From the NCBI GenBank assembly GCA_964618785.1, contig CAZUCY010000002.1:1-64000 (forward strand): a stretch of 64,000 bases of DNA, given 5' to 3'. Source of the stretch: FEN-1297 sp964618785 (GTDB taxonomy: Bacteria > Bacteroidota > Ignavibacteria > Ignavibacteriales > Ignavibacteriaceae). Numbering within the stretch: the stretch's first letter is position 1; each line of letters begins with the position of its first letter. The notes under the pieces were generated by a model. It was not told the origin of the DNA and searched no databases. It saw nothing but the letters and a program-made list of their open reading frames with translations. The position numbers and the translations under genes are program-made. Of this stretch, positions 19,482 to 28,237 are shown piece by piece.

Positions 19482-20663
19482 ATGAAAATATTTACTGTAT
19501 CTGAATTAACAAACAAAATCAAACTTACTCTGGAAGAGAATTATTCTCAAATCAATATCCTGGGGGAAATATCAAATTTTAAAGATCATGTTTCCGGGCA
19601 TTGGTATTTTAACTTGAAAGATTCTAATGCAGTTATTAGCTGCACAATGTGGAAGGGATTGAACAGCTACGTCTTCTTTACACCCCGGGATGGAATGAAA
19701 ATAATAGTAAGCGGCAGGATAACTGTCTATCCGCCCAGAGGTAATTACCAGTTTGATGTAAAGTCAATGAAGCCCGCTGGCGTCGGAGAACTGCAGGCTG
19801 CTTTTGAGTTATTAAAACAAAAGCTGGCGGCTGAAGGATTGTTCAATGAGCAATATAAAAAGCCAATCCCGGTTTTTCCTCAAAAAATAGGAATTGTAAC
19901 TGCAATTGACGGCGCGGCATTTAAAGATATGATAAGTGTTGCAAAACGAAGATTCCCTCTGGTAGAGCTTGTTATTGCTTCTTCGCGTGTCCAGGGTAGC
20001 GGCGCTGCAGAAACAATTGCCAAAAGCATAAGACTCCTTAATGAAAGAACAGACATTGATGTAATTATTATTGCAAGAGGCGGAGGATCAATTGAAGACT
20101 TATGGGCGTTTAACGAAGAAATTGTTGCAAGAGAAATTTTCAAGTCCGTTATTCCTGTTATTTCAGGTATCGGACATGAAATTGATTTTACTATTGCCGA
20201 TTTTGTTGCCGATGTACGGGCGCCTACTCCGTCTGCAGCAATGGAAATTGCTACTCCCGATAAGAAAGATTTGTTCTCTTTCATAGATAATTTTTCTTTT
20301 GGTTCTAATCAAAATCTGTCCCGTATAATAACTGAATCCAAAAGTAAAATTAGTAATTTTATAAATTCATATGGATTTAGAATTCCAATAGATATTGTAC
20401 GTAGAAAATCACAGGAAACAGATAACCTTACATATCGGTTAATACAAAACATTGATCGGAAATTATTACTTGCCGGGAATAGACTTTCACTGGTTTCAAA
20501 TCAAATAGAAGCGCATGATGTTCAAAAGTCATTAAAAAAAGGCTTTGTTCTGGTAAAACAGGATACTAAGTTTGTTACAAGAGCTGCAAATTTTGATAAG
20601 AATAAAGAATCAGTGTTAAAGTTTTATGATAGTGACCTAATTGTTAATAATAAAGTAACCTAA
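19482..20663 (+). CDS. xseA: Exodeoxyribonuclease VII large subunit
   Basis: The catalytic subunit of ExoVII degrades single-stranded DNA. The N-terminal OB fold (about 1-100) includes MKIFTVSELTNKIK and GEISNFKDHVSGHWYFNLKD. The nuclease domain has AIVTAIDGAAFKDMI, IIIARGGGSIEDLWAFNEE, GIGHEIDFTIADFVAD and RAPTPSAAMEIATP. The coiled-coil region after about 270 is shorter than in E. coli, giving 393 residues instead of about 456. A GTG at 19470 extends the frame by four residues, but the conserved family start MKIFTVSEL favours ATG 19482. xseB follows 71 bases later. Confidence 0.95.
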   Translation: MKIFTVSELTNKIKLTLEENYSQINILGEISNFKDHVSGHWYFNLKDSNAVISCTMWKGLNSYVFFTPRDGMKIIVSGRITVYPPRGNYQFDVKSMKPAGVGELQAAFELLKQKLAAEGLFNEQYKKPIPVFPQKIGIVTAIDGAAFKDMISVAKRRFPLVELVIASSRVQGSGAAETIAKSIRLLNERTDIDVIIIARGGGSIEDLWAFNEEIVAREIFKSVIPVISGIGHEIDFTIADFVADVRAPTPSAAMEIATPDKKDLFSFIDNFSFGSNQNLSRIITESKSKISNFINSYGFRIPIDIVRRKSQETDNLTYRLIQNIDRKLLLAGNRLSLVSNQIEAHDVQKSLKKGFVLVKQDTKFVTRAANFDKNKESVLKFYDSDLIVNNKVT

Positions 20664-20734
20664 AGGTAGTTTGGCTTTGTATAGGAAAATCATAAATTAA
20701 ATGATTAATTTTAAAAGAGAATTAATAATTCTTT

Positions 20735-20974
20735 ATGGGAAAGAAAATAGATAAAAATAGTTTTGAAAGTAAGCTGAACAGACTTGATGAAATTTCATCT
20801 TTTCTTGAAAAAGACGATATTGGCTTAGAGGAGGCAATTAACTTGTTTGAAGAAGGTATTGAACTTTCAAGAAACTGTATATCAATTTTAAATGAAGCTG
20901 AGCTGAAAATCACGCAGTTAAAGAAAAGTCTGGACGAACTTTCTTTAAACGATAAAGGATTGGCGGAAGAATAA
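20735..20974 (+). CDS. xseB: Exodeoxyribonuclease VII small subunit
   Basis: A 79-residue helical protein with the XseB pattern FESKLNRLDEISSFLEKDD then GLEEAINLFEEGIELSRNC. Several copies bind the coiled coil of XseA. It lies between xseA and dxs in the common bacterial order xseA-xseB-(ispA)-dxs; ispA is missing here. The start ATG has no strong ribosome site, consistent with coupling to xseA. Confidence 0.93.
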   Translation: MGKKIDKNSFESKLNRLDEISSFLEKDDIGLEEAINLFEEGIELSRNCISILNEAELKITQLKKSLDELSLNDKGLAEE

Positions 20975-20993
20975 CGATTGGAGCGCTTTTAAG

Positions 20994-22925
20994 ATGAGTG
21001 AAGCCGGCAAATATGAAATTTTGTCAAAAATAAATTATCCTGAGGATGTTCGTCAACTGGATATATCCCAGTTGAAGCAGCTTTGTTCTGATATTAGAGA
21101 ATATTTGATTGATACTATTGCCGAAACAGGCGGGCATTTTGGAGGCGGGCTTGGTACCGTAGAGCTTACTGTTGCAGTTCATAGAGTTTTTAACACACCG
21201 TATGATCTTATAGTTTGGGATACCGGGCATCAGGCTTATCCTCATAAAATATTAACTGGCAGGAAAGATGATTTAAAATCCATCCGGCAGCTGCACGGTA
21301 TAAGCGGATTTTTAAAAAGATCTGAAAGCAAATATGATGCTTTTGGTGCAGGGCATGCTTCTACTTCCATTTCGGCAGCCCTCGGAATGGCTGTAGCAAG
21401 AGATTTGAAAAAAGAAAACCGCAAAGTTGTTGCAATAATAGGAGACGGTGCAATGACGGGCGGAATGGCTTATGAAGCTATGAACAACTCCGGTTTTATC
21501 AAATCTGATTTAATTGTTGTGCTTAATGATAACAATATGTCAATTGCTCCAAATGTATGGCAGATTTCAAATTACTTTACTGAAATGATTGCGCATCCCG
21601 ATTACAATAAATTTAAAGGACAAATTTGGGATCTTACGGGAAAACTTGATCAATTTGGAGATAGACTGAGAAAAATTGCCGTTAGGCTGGAGAATGGAAT
21701 AAAAGCTATTATTACTCCCGGTATGTTGTTTGAAGCTCTCGGGTTCAGGTATATTGGCCCTGTCAACGGTCATAACGTTCATCAACTTGTTAAAATATTT
21801 GAGCATGTAAAAGTTTTGAAAGGTCCTATTCTAGTTCATGTTATTACACAAAAGGGTAAAGGCTATGAACCGGCTGAAAATGATAAACAGAAATTACATG
21901 CCTCAACGCCATTTGATAAGTTAACCGGAAAGGCTATTAATAAATCATCGGGTGCTCCTTCGTTTACATCTATATTTGGAAAAGCTCTTACTGAAATTGT
22001 TAAAGATAATCCCAATATTGTCGGGATAACCGGCGCTATGGCTGATGGTTCCGGAATGGATTTCCTTCAGAAGAGTTATCCTGCAAATTTTTTTGATGTT
22101 GGAATTGCTGAAGAACATGCGGTTACATTTGCTGCCGGGCTTGCAACTCAAAATATTATTCCTGTTGTAGCCATTTATTCAACTTTCCTGCAAAGAGGTT
22201 TTGACCAAATTATTCATGATGTCGGCATTCAAAAACTTCATGTGGTTTTTGTTCTAGACAGGGCAGGACTTGTGGGTGCCGACGGTCCAACTCATCATGG
22301 CGCTTTTGACCTTTCGTATTTAAGAATAGTTCCAAATATGGTAATTATGGCTCCTAAAGATGAATCGGAATTAAGGGATATGCTTTATACTGCCGTAAAA
22401 CATGATGAAGGTCCTATCGCTTTGAGGTATCCAAGAGGCAGCGGATTTGGAGTGCCTATGAAGGATGGTTTTGACTTGATTGAAATTGGGAAAGGTGAAA
22501 TTTTAAAGAACGGAAGTGATGCAGTCCTTCTTGCCGTTGGCAGTATGGTTGACTATTCTATAAAGGCTGCTGGGATACTAAGAACTGAAGGTATAAACTG
22601 CGAAGTAATTAATATGCGTTTTATTAAACCGCTGGATTATGAACTGCTTGACGATGTATCACGAAGATTTTCAAAAGTAATTACGTTGGAAGAAAATTCA
22701 CTTATCGGTGGATTCGGAAGCGCTGTCCTGGAATACTTTGCAGAAAAAAATTATAAAAACGATATTTTAAGAATTGGCTTACCCGACAATTTTATTGAGC
22801 ATGGAACCCAGCAGGAACTTCATCATTTGCTCGGTATCGATCCGGAAGGTATATCTATAAAAATTGAACAATTCCTTGATAATAAAGTTACTCAGACCGT
22901 AGAAGCGCGATTAAATATAAGGTAA
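20994..22925 (+). CDS. dxs: 1-deoxy-D-xylulose-5-phosphate synthase
   Basis: This is the first enzyme of the MEP isoprenoid pathway, condensing pyruvate and glyceraldehyde-3-P with thiamine diphosphate. The N-terminal TPP domain has GGHFGGGLGTVELTVAVH, WDTGHQAYPHKILTGR and the GDGAMTGGMAYEAMNNSG...NDNNMS cofactor motif. The central Pyr domain carries DVGIAEEHAVTFAAGLA and DRAGLVGADGPTHHGAFDL. The C-terminal transketolase domain includes ITLEENSLIGGFGSAV. Length 643 is normal. It starts 19 bases after xseB and the next gene starts 7 bases after its stop. Confidence 0.97.
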   Translation: MSEAGKYEILSKINYPEDVRQLDISQLKQLCSDIREYLIDTIAETGGHFGGGLGTVELTVAVHRVFNTPYDLIVWDTGHQAYPHKILTGRKDDLKSIRQLHGISGFLKRSESKYDAFGAGHASTSISAALGMAVARDLKKENRKVVAIIGDGAMTGGMAYEAMNNSGFIKSDLIVVLNDNNMSIAPNVWQISNYFTEMIAHPDYNKFKGQIWDLTGKLDQFGDRLRKIAVRLENGIKAIITPGMLFEALGFRYIGPVNGHNVHQLVKIFEHVKVLKGPILVHVITQKGKGYEPAENDKQKLHASTPFDKLTGKAINKSSGAPSFTSIFGKALTEIVKDNPNIVGITGAMADGSGMDFLQKSYPANFFDVGIAEEHAVTFAAGLATQNIIPVVAIYSTFLQRGFDQIIHDVGIQKLHVVFVLDRAGLVGADGPTHHGAFDLSYLRIVPNMVIMAPKDESELRDMLYTAVKHDEGPIALRYPRGSGFGVPMKDGFDLIEIGKGEILKNGSDAVLLAVGSMVDYSIKAAGILRTEGINCEVINMRFIKPLDYELLDDVSRRFSKVITLEENSLIGGFGSAVLEYFAEKNYKNDILRIGLPDNFIEHGTQQELHHLLGIDPEGISIKIEQFLDNKVTQTVEARLNIR

Positions 22926-22932
22926 ATTATTA

Positions 22933-23934
22933 ATGGGAAAAACTAAAGTTGCAGTTATTGGTCTGGGAGGCATAGCGCAGTTAGTTCACCTTCCGTATTT
23001 AGCCAGAATTGAAAATGTCGAAATTACAGCTGTTGCAGAATTAAATACAAACAGACGTAATACAATAGCAGATAAATTTAATATCAAGGAAAGATATAAA
23101 GATCATATAGAACTGCTTGCTAACTGTGATACAAGCACAATAATAATTGCTACACCAACTAATACACATAAAGAGATAGCAATAGCTTGTTTAAAAGCTG
23201 GCAGGGATGCATTAGTTGAAAAGCCTTTAGCTCGTACATTTAATGAATCCAAACAAATTGCCGAAGCTGCTAAAAAGTTTAATCGAAAAATAATGGTCGG
23301 AATGAATTTGCGTTACAGACCCGATGCTATGATTCTAAAAAGCCTGATAAGCGCAGGAGAAATAGGGCAGCCCTTTTATATCAAATGCGGGTGGTTAAGG
23401 AGGCAAAGCAGCAGTCAAAAGTGGTTTACTAAAAAAGAAGAATCGGGCGGAGGTGTAATAATTGATTTGAAAATCCTATTACTTGATATGGCCCTTTGGA
23501 TGTTAAATTTCCCGCCCGTAAGTTCCGTTACTACCCAAAATTATTATCAAAATACAAAGACGGTTGAAGATACTTCTGTCAGCTTTTTAAGATGCGCCGA
23601 TTCTTCCTGCATCAGCGTTGAATCAAGCTGGTCGCTTTCACTTGAAAAAGACTTTTTTTATTTTGATGTTTATGGAAACAAAGGCGCGGCATCTTTAAAT
23701 CCCTTTCATATCCACAAGAAAATAGAGGATCAGCTTATTGATCTTACGCCGTCTCAAACTGAAAGCGCTTTAAATCTTTTTAGAAAATCTTATATGAATG
23801 AACTGAAAAGTTTCATCGGGGCAGTTAACGGACTAAACCCTGTCTTTTCTTCCGCAGATGATTCACTTTCACGGATGAAAGTTGTAGAAGCAATGTATAA
23901 ATCATCTGCACTTAAAAAAGAAATTAAATTATAA
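22933..23934 (+). CDS. Gfo/Idh/MocA-family oxidoreductase with altered active-site motif
   Basis: The N-terminal Rossmann domain begins KVAVIGLGGIAQLVHLPYL and includes the EKP motif (ALVEKPLARTF). The C-terminal alpha/beta domain (about 130-333) would bind a sugar or polyol and NAD(P). The usual signature GGGxxxDxGxH is here GGGVIIDLKILLLD, so the Gly and the catalytic His are replaced by Lys and Leu. The protein may be non-catalytic or use another residue. It lies 7 bases after dxs and 4 before the response regulator, so it is in the operon. Substrate unknown. Confidence 0.82.
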   Translation: MGKTKVAVIGLGGIAQLVHLPYLARIENVEITAVAELNTNRRNTIADKFNIKERYKDHIELLANCDTSTIIIATPTNTHKEIAIACLKAGRDALVEKPLARTFNESKQIAEAAKKFNRKIMVGMNLRYRPDAMILKSLISAGEIGQPFYIKCGWLRRQSSSQKWFTKKEESGGGVIIDLKILLLDMALWMLNFPPVSSVTTQNYYQNTKTVEDTSVSFLRCADSSCISVESSWSLSLEKDFFYFDVYGNKGAASLNPFHIHKKIEDQLIDLTPSQTESALNLFRKSYMNELKSFIGAVNGLNPVFSSADDSLSRMKVVEAMYKSSALKKEIKL

Positions 23935-23938
23935 GCCT

Positions 23939-24631
23939 ATGAAAACAAAAATTTTACTGGTTGATGATGAACCTGATATTGTAGAATTTTTACAATATAA
24001 TCTTGTTCAGGAAGGATTCGATGTTATTTCTGCTTATGACGGCAGTGAAGCTTTATCGAAAATTTCTCAAAAACCCGATCTTATCATTTTGGATATAATG
24101 ATGCCTAAAATGGATGGTTTTGAAGTTTTTAAGAAAATTAGAGAAACACCCGGCTTTGAAAAATTACCCGTAATATTTTTAACTGCAAAAGCCGGCGAAG
24201 CTAATGAAATTCTTGGCCTTGAAATCGGCGCAAGCGATTATATCCAAAAACCTATTTCTCCCAAAAAACTTGTTGCAAGAGTTAAATCGAATTTAAAAAA
24301 GTTTGAATCTGCTTCTGTCGGAAAAACTGCTCCGTTAAAAATTACTTTGGGCCCGCTTTTAATTGATAAAGATAAGTATGTCGTTTACCTTGCCGGAAAA
24401 GAAAAGTTTTTCCCCCGCAAAGAATTTGAATTGCTCTATTACCTGGCAAATAACCCCGGTAAAGTGTTCAGCCGGGATATGCTTTTAAAAGATGTCTGGG
24501 GAACAGATGTTTATGTCGTTGACAGGACCGTTGATGTTCACATCAGGAAAATTAGAGAAAAGCTTGATCAATATAGCGATCTTATTGAAACTGTAAAAGG
24601 CGTGGGGTATAAATTTAAAAGTGTGGAATAA
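23939..24631 (+). CDS. OmpR/PhoB-family response regulator
   Basis: This 230-residue two-domain regulator has a receiver (1-120) with the acidic pocket LVDDEPD, phosphoacceptor Asp52 in LDIMMPKMDGF, the Thr switch in FLTAKAG and Lys in YIQKPIS. A winged-helix DNA-binding domain (about 135-230) contains FELLYYLANNPGKVFSR and ends with TVKGVGYKF. It overlaps the kinase gene by 11 bases. Similarity to PhoB is general; the stimulus is not evident. Confidence 0.93.
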   Translation: MKTKILLVDDEPDIVEFLQYNLVQEGFDVISAYDGSEALSKISQKPDLIILDIMMPKMDGFEVFKKIRETPGFEKLPVIFLTAKAGEANEILGLEIGASDYIQKPISPKKLVARVKSNLKKFESASVGKTAPLKITLGPLLIDKDKYVVYLAGKEKFFPRKEFELLYYLANNPGKVFSRDMLLKDVWGTDVYVVDRTVDVHIRKIREKLDQYSDLIETVKGVGYKFKSVE

Positions 24632-25649
24632 AGTTAAATCAAATCTTATTTCTGCCCGTATATATATTGTAGAATTTCTATTCTTCGATCTTATTGTTGT
24701 TGCATTATTGTTTACTTTAAACGGGAAATCCGGCATTAACTTACAGTTTGTAATATTACTTCTAATTTTTAGTTTATTTCTCCTTAATTACCTTGGGAAA
24801 AAAAGGAATAAAGAACTTGCTGAAATAATGCTTATTATAAATAATATCAGGCAGAATTTTTATTCGGATTCCGATGAAATAAAATTAAGCCGGAGCCTGT
24901 TAAGTCTTCAGGAAGTTATAAAATTAATGTTCGAGAAGACTAAAAGCGATATAGAACATTTAAAGCGGCTTCAAAAAATGCGCTCCGAATTCTTAGCTAA
25001 TGTTTCCCACGAATTAAGAACTCCTATCTTTGCTATTCAGGGGTATATAGAAACTCTGCTTAACGGAGCCATAAATGATGAAAATGTTAATAAGAATTTT
25101 CTTGGAAAAGCAAATCATTATACGTTAAGTCTAAACAATCTTCTTAATGATCTTATCGATATTTCTATGATTGAATCTGGCGAAATGAGAATGAGTTTCA
25201 GGTACTTTAAAATAAATGGGTATCTGAAGAATTTAGTGAATGAATTTGTTCCCGCAGCAAATGAAAAAAATCTGGAACTTATTTTCCATCCCTGTAATGA
25301 AAATCTTTTGCTTTTCGGCGATAAAGAAAGACTCCGGCAGGTAATTGTAAATTTGATTAGCAATGCTGTTAAATACACCGAAAAAGGCAAAATAGAGGTC
25401 TTTGTAGAAGAAGAACCTAAATTCGGAAAAATAATTGTCCGGGATACTGGAATTGGGATTCCTGAAGAGGATGTGAATCGTATCTTTGAAAGATTTTACC
25501 GGGTAGATAAAGCAAGATCAAGAGCAGTTGGCGGAACAGGGCTGGGGCTGGCTATCGTTAAGCATATTGTGGAAGCGCATGGCTCAAAAATAGAAGCCAA
25601 AAGCCGGTTTGATGAAGGATCTGAATTCTCATTCAGATTAAAAAAATAG
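24621..25649 (+). CDS. Membrane sensor histidine kinase, PhoR-like
   Basis: The GTG start inside the regulator gene gives 342 residues. Two transmembrane segments (about 9-31 and 38-56) are separated by only a few residues, so there is no real periplasmic sensor. A dimerisation domain with the phospho-accepting His130 in NVSHELRTPIFAIQGY follows, then the ATPase domain with N box LISNAVKYT, G1 DTGIGIPEED and G2 GGTGLGLAIVKHIVEAHG. It pairs with the regulator it overlaps. The short membrane hairpin suggests intramembrane or cytoplasmic sensing. Confidence 0.93.
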   Translation: MWNKVKSNLISARIYIVEFLFFDLIVVALLFTLNGKSGINLQFVILLLIFSLFLLNYLGKKRNKELAEIMLIINNIRQNFYSDSDEIKLSRSLLSLQEVIKLMFEKTKSDIEHLKRLQKMRSEFLANVSHELRTPIFAIQGYIETLLNGAINDENVNKNFLGKANHYTLSLNNLLNDLIDISMIESGEMRMSFRYFKINGYLKNLVNEFVPAANEKNLELIFHPCNENLLLFGDKERLRQVIVNLISNAVKYTEKGKIEVFVEEEPKFGKIIVRDTGIGIPEEDVNRIFERFYRVDKARSRAVGGTGLGLAIVKHIVEAHGSKIEAKSRFDEGSEFSFRLKK

Positions 25650-25770
25650 AATGTCGCAATTTATCCGCCAATATGGATTTTTTAAGTGCTAAAAATAATT
25701 TATATTAGAATTGACTTGAAAAGCGATATTTCTTAACTTTCAAGTCTAAATTTTAGAAAATGAGGTTAAA

Positions 25771-26079
25771 ATGTTTGCGGTTGTTGATATAGCAGGACAA
25801 CAATTTAAAGTATCCGAGAATGTTCAGTATTATGTCCCTAAATTAAGTGAGGAACCGGAAAAGGATGTTACTTTTAAAAACGTTCTTCTCTTTTCCGATG
25901 AAAACGGTACTAAAGTTGGTAATCCATTTGTTGAGGGTGTTGAAGTTAAGGCTAAAGTTTTAGGTCATGTGAAGGATGATAAAGTTATTATCTTTAAGAA
26001 AAAAAGAAGAACCGGCTACGATAAAAAGAACGGTCACAGACAGCAATTAACAAAAATTGAAATTACTAATATTGGCTGA
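25771..26079 (+). CDS. rplU: 50S ribosomal protein L21
   Basis: A 102-residue ribosomal protein of the normal length. MFAVVDIAGQQFKVSE is the family start, and KVIIFKKKRRTGYDKKNGHRQ is the rRNA-binding C-terminal segment. It is followed by rpmA, the almost universal order. The ATG has AAAATGAGG upstream. Confidence 0.98.
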   Translation: MFAVVDIAGQQFKVSENVQYYVPKLSEEPEKDVTFKNVLLFSDENGTKVGNPFVEGVEVKAKVLGHVKDDKVIIFKKKRRTGYDKKNGHRQQLTKIEITNIG

Positions 26080-26115
26080 TATTTAATTAGTCAATAGCTT
26101 AAAGGAGATTTTTAA

Positions 26116-26370
26116 ATGGCTCATAAAAAAGGTCAGGGATCATCAAGAAACGGCAGGGATAGTAATGCCCAGCGTTTGGGTGTTAAAAAATTCGGCGGTG
26201 AAAAAGTGCTTGCTGGTAATATCCTTATAAGACAAAGAGGAACAAAATTTCATCCCGGCGAAAACGTACTTAAAGGCGGAGATGATACTCTGTTTGCAAT
26301 TGCCGATGGCACTGTAAAATTTGAAACTAAAAAGGGCGATAGAAGATATATCAACGTAGTTACTGAATAA
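26116..26370 (+). CDS. rpmA: 50S ribosomal protein L27
   Basis: An 84-residue protein with the canonical N-terminus MAHKKGQGSSRNGRDSNAQR, which reaches the peptidyl transferase centre, and RQRGTKFHPGENV. There is no N-terminal extension of the kind that is cleaved in Firmicutes. AAAGGAG lies 8 bases before the ATG. A strong terminator follows. Confidence 0.98.
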   Translation: MAHKKGQGSSRNGRDSNAQRLGVKKFGGEKVLAGNILIRQRGTKFHPGENVLKGGDDTLFAIADGTVKFETKKGDRRYINVVTE

Positions 26371-26400
26371 TTTAATTCTTCAAAGAATATTTAATGGTTT

Positions 26401-26424
26401 AAAACCCTCCCTCCGGAGGGTTTT
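26401..26424 (+). terminator. Intrinsic terminator after rpmA
   Basis: AAAACCCTCC and GGAGGGTTTT form a 10-bp perfect stem with a 4-nt loop and a T run on both sides. It lies between rpmA and the convergent mdh gene, so it can act in both directions. Confidence 0.92.
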
Positions 26425-26456
26425 ATAATTCGGAATCGGAAAGCCTTTCCTTTCGC

Positions 26457-27422
26457 TTACAATCCAAGTCTCTGCATATCTTCAACGAGCTTTTTAATAG
26501 CATTTACGGAATTATTCATGAGCGCTTGTTCTTCTTCATTAAGGGAAAACTCTATTACCTTTTCAACGCCATTTGCTCCGAGTATTGCAGGCACGCCAAC
26601 GTAGTATCCGGTAACTCCAAATTCTCCGTTTAAATAAGCGCAGGTGGAAAGCAGCCTCTTTTCATCATACAAAATAGACTGAGTCATTTGTACTGCTGAA
26701 GTTGCAGGGGAATAAAATGCGGAGCCTGTCTTTAAAAGTTTTACTACTTCACCTCCTGCCATTTTCGTCCTTTCCACCATTGAATTGATAACCTCTTTAG
26801 CTTTTGCTTTATCCTTGTATTTTCTCTCAAGTAATTCTATTATGGGAATGCCGTTTACGTTAGCATACCTGATAATCGGTACCATTGTATCGCCATGCCC
26901 GCCGAGGACAAGCGCATTGATATCTTTTACCGATACACCAAGCTCCCAGGATATGAATGTCGCTAAACGTGATGAATCCAAAACACCGGCTTGCCCCATA
27001 ACTCTGTTGGCGGGGAAACCGCTGATATTCTTAAACAATGTCACCATAGCATCAAGCGGATTGGAAATTATAATTGCTATTGAGCTAGGTGCTTCTTCTT
27101 TTACGGCTTCCGCTACCGACTTCATTATCTTTGCATTCGTAACTAAAAGGTCATCCCTGCTCATACCGGGTTTTCGCGGTAAGCCTGCAGTAATTATTAC
27201 TAGATCAGCGCCTGCTATATCTTTATAACTGTTTGTTCCGGATATTTGAATATCATAACCATCCACGCGTGCAGCTTCTGCTATATCCAGTGTCTTTCCT
27301 TGAGGTAAATCTTCAACTATATCGAATAATACAACATCACCTAACTGTTTCTGAGCTATTAGCTGGGTCAATACTCCGCCGATTTGACCACCGCCGATTA
27401 CTGCAATTTTTTTCCTTGACAT
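26457..27422 (-). CDS. mdh: Malate dehydrogenase (LDH-like type)
   Basis: This NAD-dependent TCA-cycle enzyme interconverts malate and oxaloacetate. The Rossmann start is KIAVIGGGQIGGVLTQLIA, with Asp in VVLFDIVEDLPQGKTLDIAEA selecting NAD. GLPRKPGMSRDDLL is the mobile loop carrying the substrate-binding arginines; the second Arg of the malate type is present. VLDSSRLATFIS and the catalytic GGHGDTMVP follow. Length 321 is typical of the LDH-like MDH found in Chlorobi and Bacteroidota. AAGGAG precedes the ATG by about 7 bases. It faces rpmA across a shared terminator. Confidence 0.96.
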   Translation of the reverse strand: MSRKKIAVIGGGQIGGVLTQLIAQKQLGDVVLFDIVEDLPQGKTLDIAEAARVDGYDIQISGTNSYKDIAGADLVIITAGLPRKPGMSRDDLLVTNAKIMKSVAEAVKEEAPSSIAIIISNPLDAMVTLFKNISGFPANRVMGQAGVLDSSRLATFISWELGVSVKDINALVLGGHGDTMVPIIRYANVNGIPIIELLERKYKDKAKAKEVINSMVERTKMAGGEVVKLLKTGSAFYSPATSAVQMTQSILYDEKRLLSTCAYLNGEFGVTGYYVGVPAILGANGVEKVIEFSLNEEEQALMNNSVNAIKKLVEDMQRLGL

Positions 27423-27713
27423 TTATTTTCTCCTTAAAATATTATTGAAACCCTATCAGGTTTGTTCTTATTTATTTTTTTAATTTACTTAAAATTAAAT
27501 ATGACTTTATCTATTTACAAAAAGTAGGCTTTTAATTATAACGCAAATAGTAAGAATGAGTCGCAAAACACATTATGTCCTTTTCTTATGTCTATATCTA
27601 TGTCTTTTGCTTAAGGTGACATTTTGTGGCAGGACATGAACAATAATTGAAGAAAAATAATTGGATTTTGTTTTTATTAGTCCCGGGTAATACGGCAGGA
27701 TTACATCAGCCTT

Positions 27714-28127
27714 TTATGATAAATTTAACACTAATATTGTTTCCATTCCTTCGGGAGTTAAGTTAAATTTAACTTCATCCATATATACTTTCATCAAGTA
27801 CAATCCTCGCCCCGAGTCTTTAAGAAGATTTTCAGGCTCTGTGGGGTCAGGAATATTTTGTGGATCAAAACCAAGACCCTCGTCTTTTATGCTGATTAGC
27901 AGTTTCTTATTTTCTACATTTACCTTAATCTTTACCATTTTCCCCTTGTTGCTTTTATTCCCGTGAATTATGGCATTTGTCGTAGCTTCCGTTACGGAGA
28001 GAAGTAAACCCGGCATTTTTTCCGGCTTTATACCGAGCTCTATTGCAAAGTAATTTACAAACTCTTCAACCGTAATTAAATTATTCGGATCGCTCTCAAT
28101 TTCAAGGTAAAAACTATTTTCAGCCAA
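27714..28127 (-). CDS. RsbW-like anti-sigma/regulatory ATPase (HATPase_c_2)
   Basis: This 137-residue GHKL ATPase has the N box TEATTNAIIHGNKSN, G1 DEGLGFDPQNIPDP and G2 GRGLYLMKVYMDEVKF, the layout of serine-kinase anti-sigma factors such as RsbW and SpoIIAB. Partners are usually an STAS anti-anti-sigma factor and a PP2C phosphatase; none is nearby. Translation starts at a TTG with AGGA about 5 bases upstream; there is no ATG near. Its target (sigma factor or other regulator) cannot be told. Confidence 0.85.
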   Translation of the reverse strand: MAENSFYLEIESDPNNLITVEEFVNYFAIELGIKPEKMPGLLLSVTEATTNAIIHGNKSNKGKMVKIKVNVENKKLLISIKDEGLGFDPQNIPDPTEPENLLKDSGRGLYLMKVYMDEVKFNLTPEGMETILVLNLS

Positions 28128-28237
28128 AATGATCCTAAATTTTAATTGTGAAAATAATAAAAATTCTTACTTTTCCAATTCTTTATGGCAGGCATATTTT
28201 GTTGTTGCTGCTAAGTAGTCAGAAATAAGTTGTAGAA

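Noticed and set aside
19880..20284. 134-codon minus-strand frame inside xseA
   Set aside because: Antisense shadow; the xseA motifs are on the plus strand.
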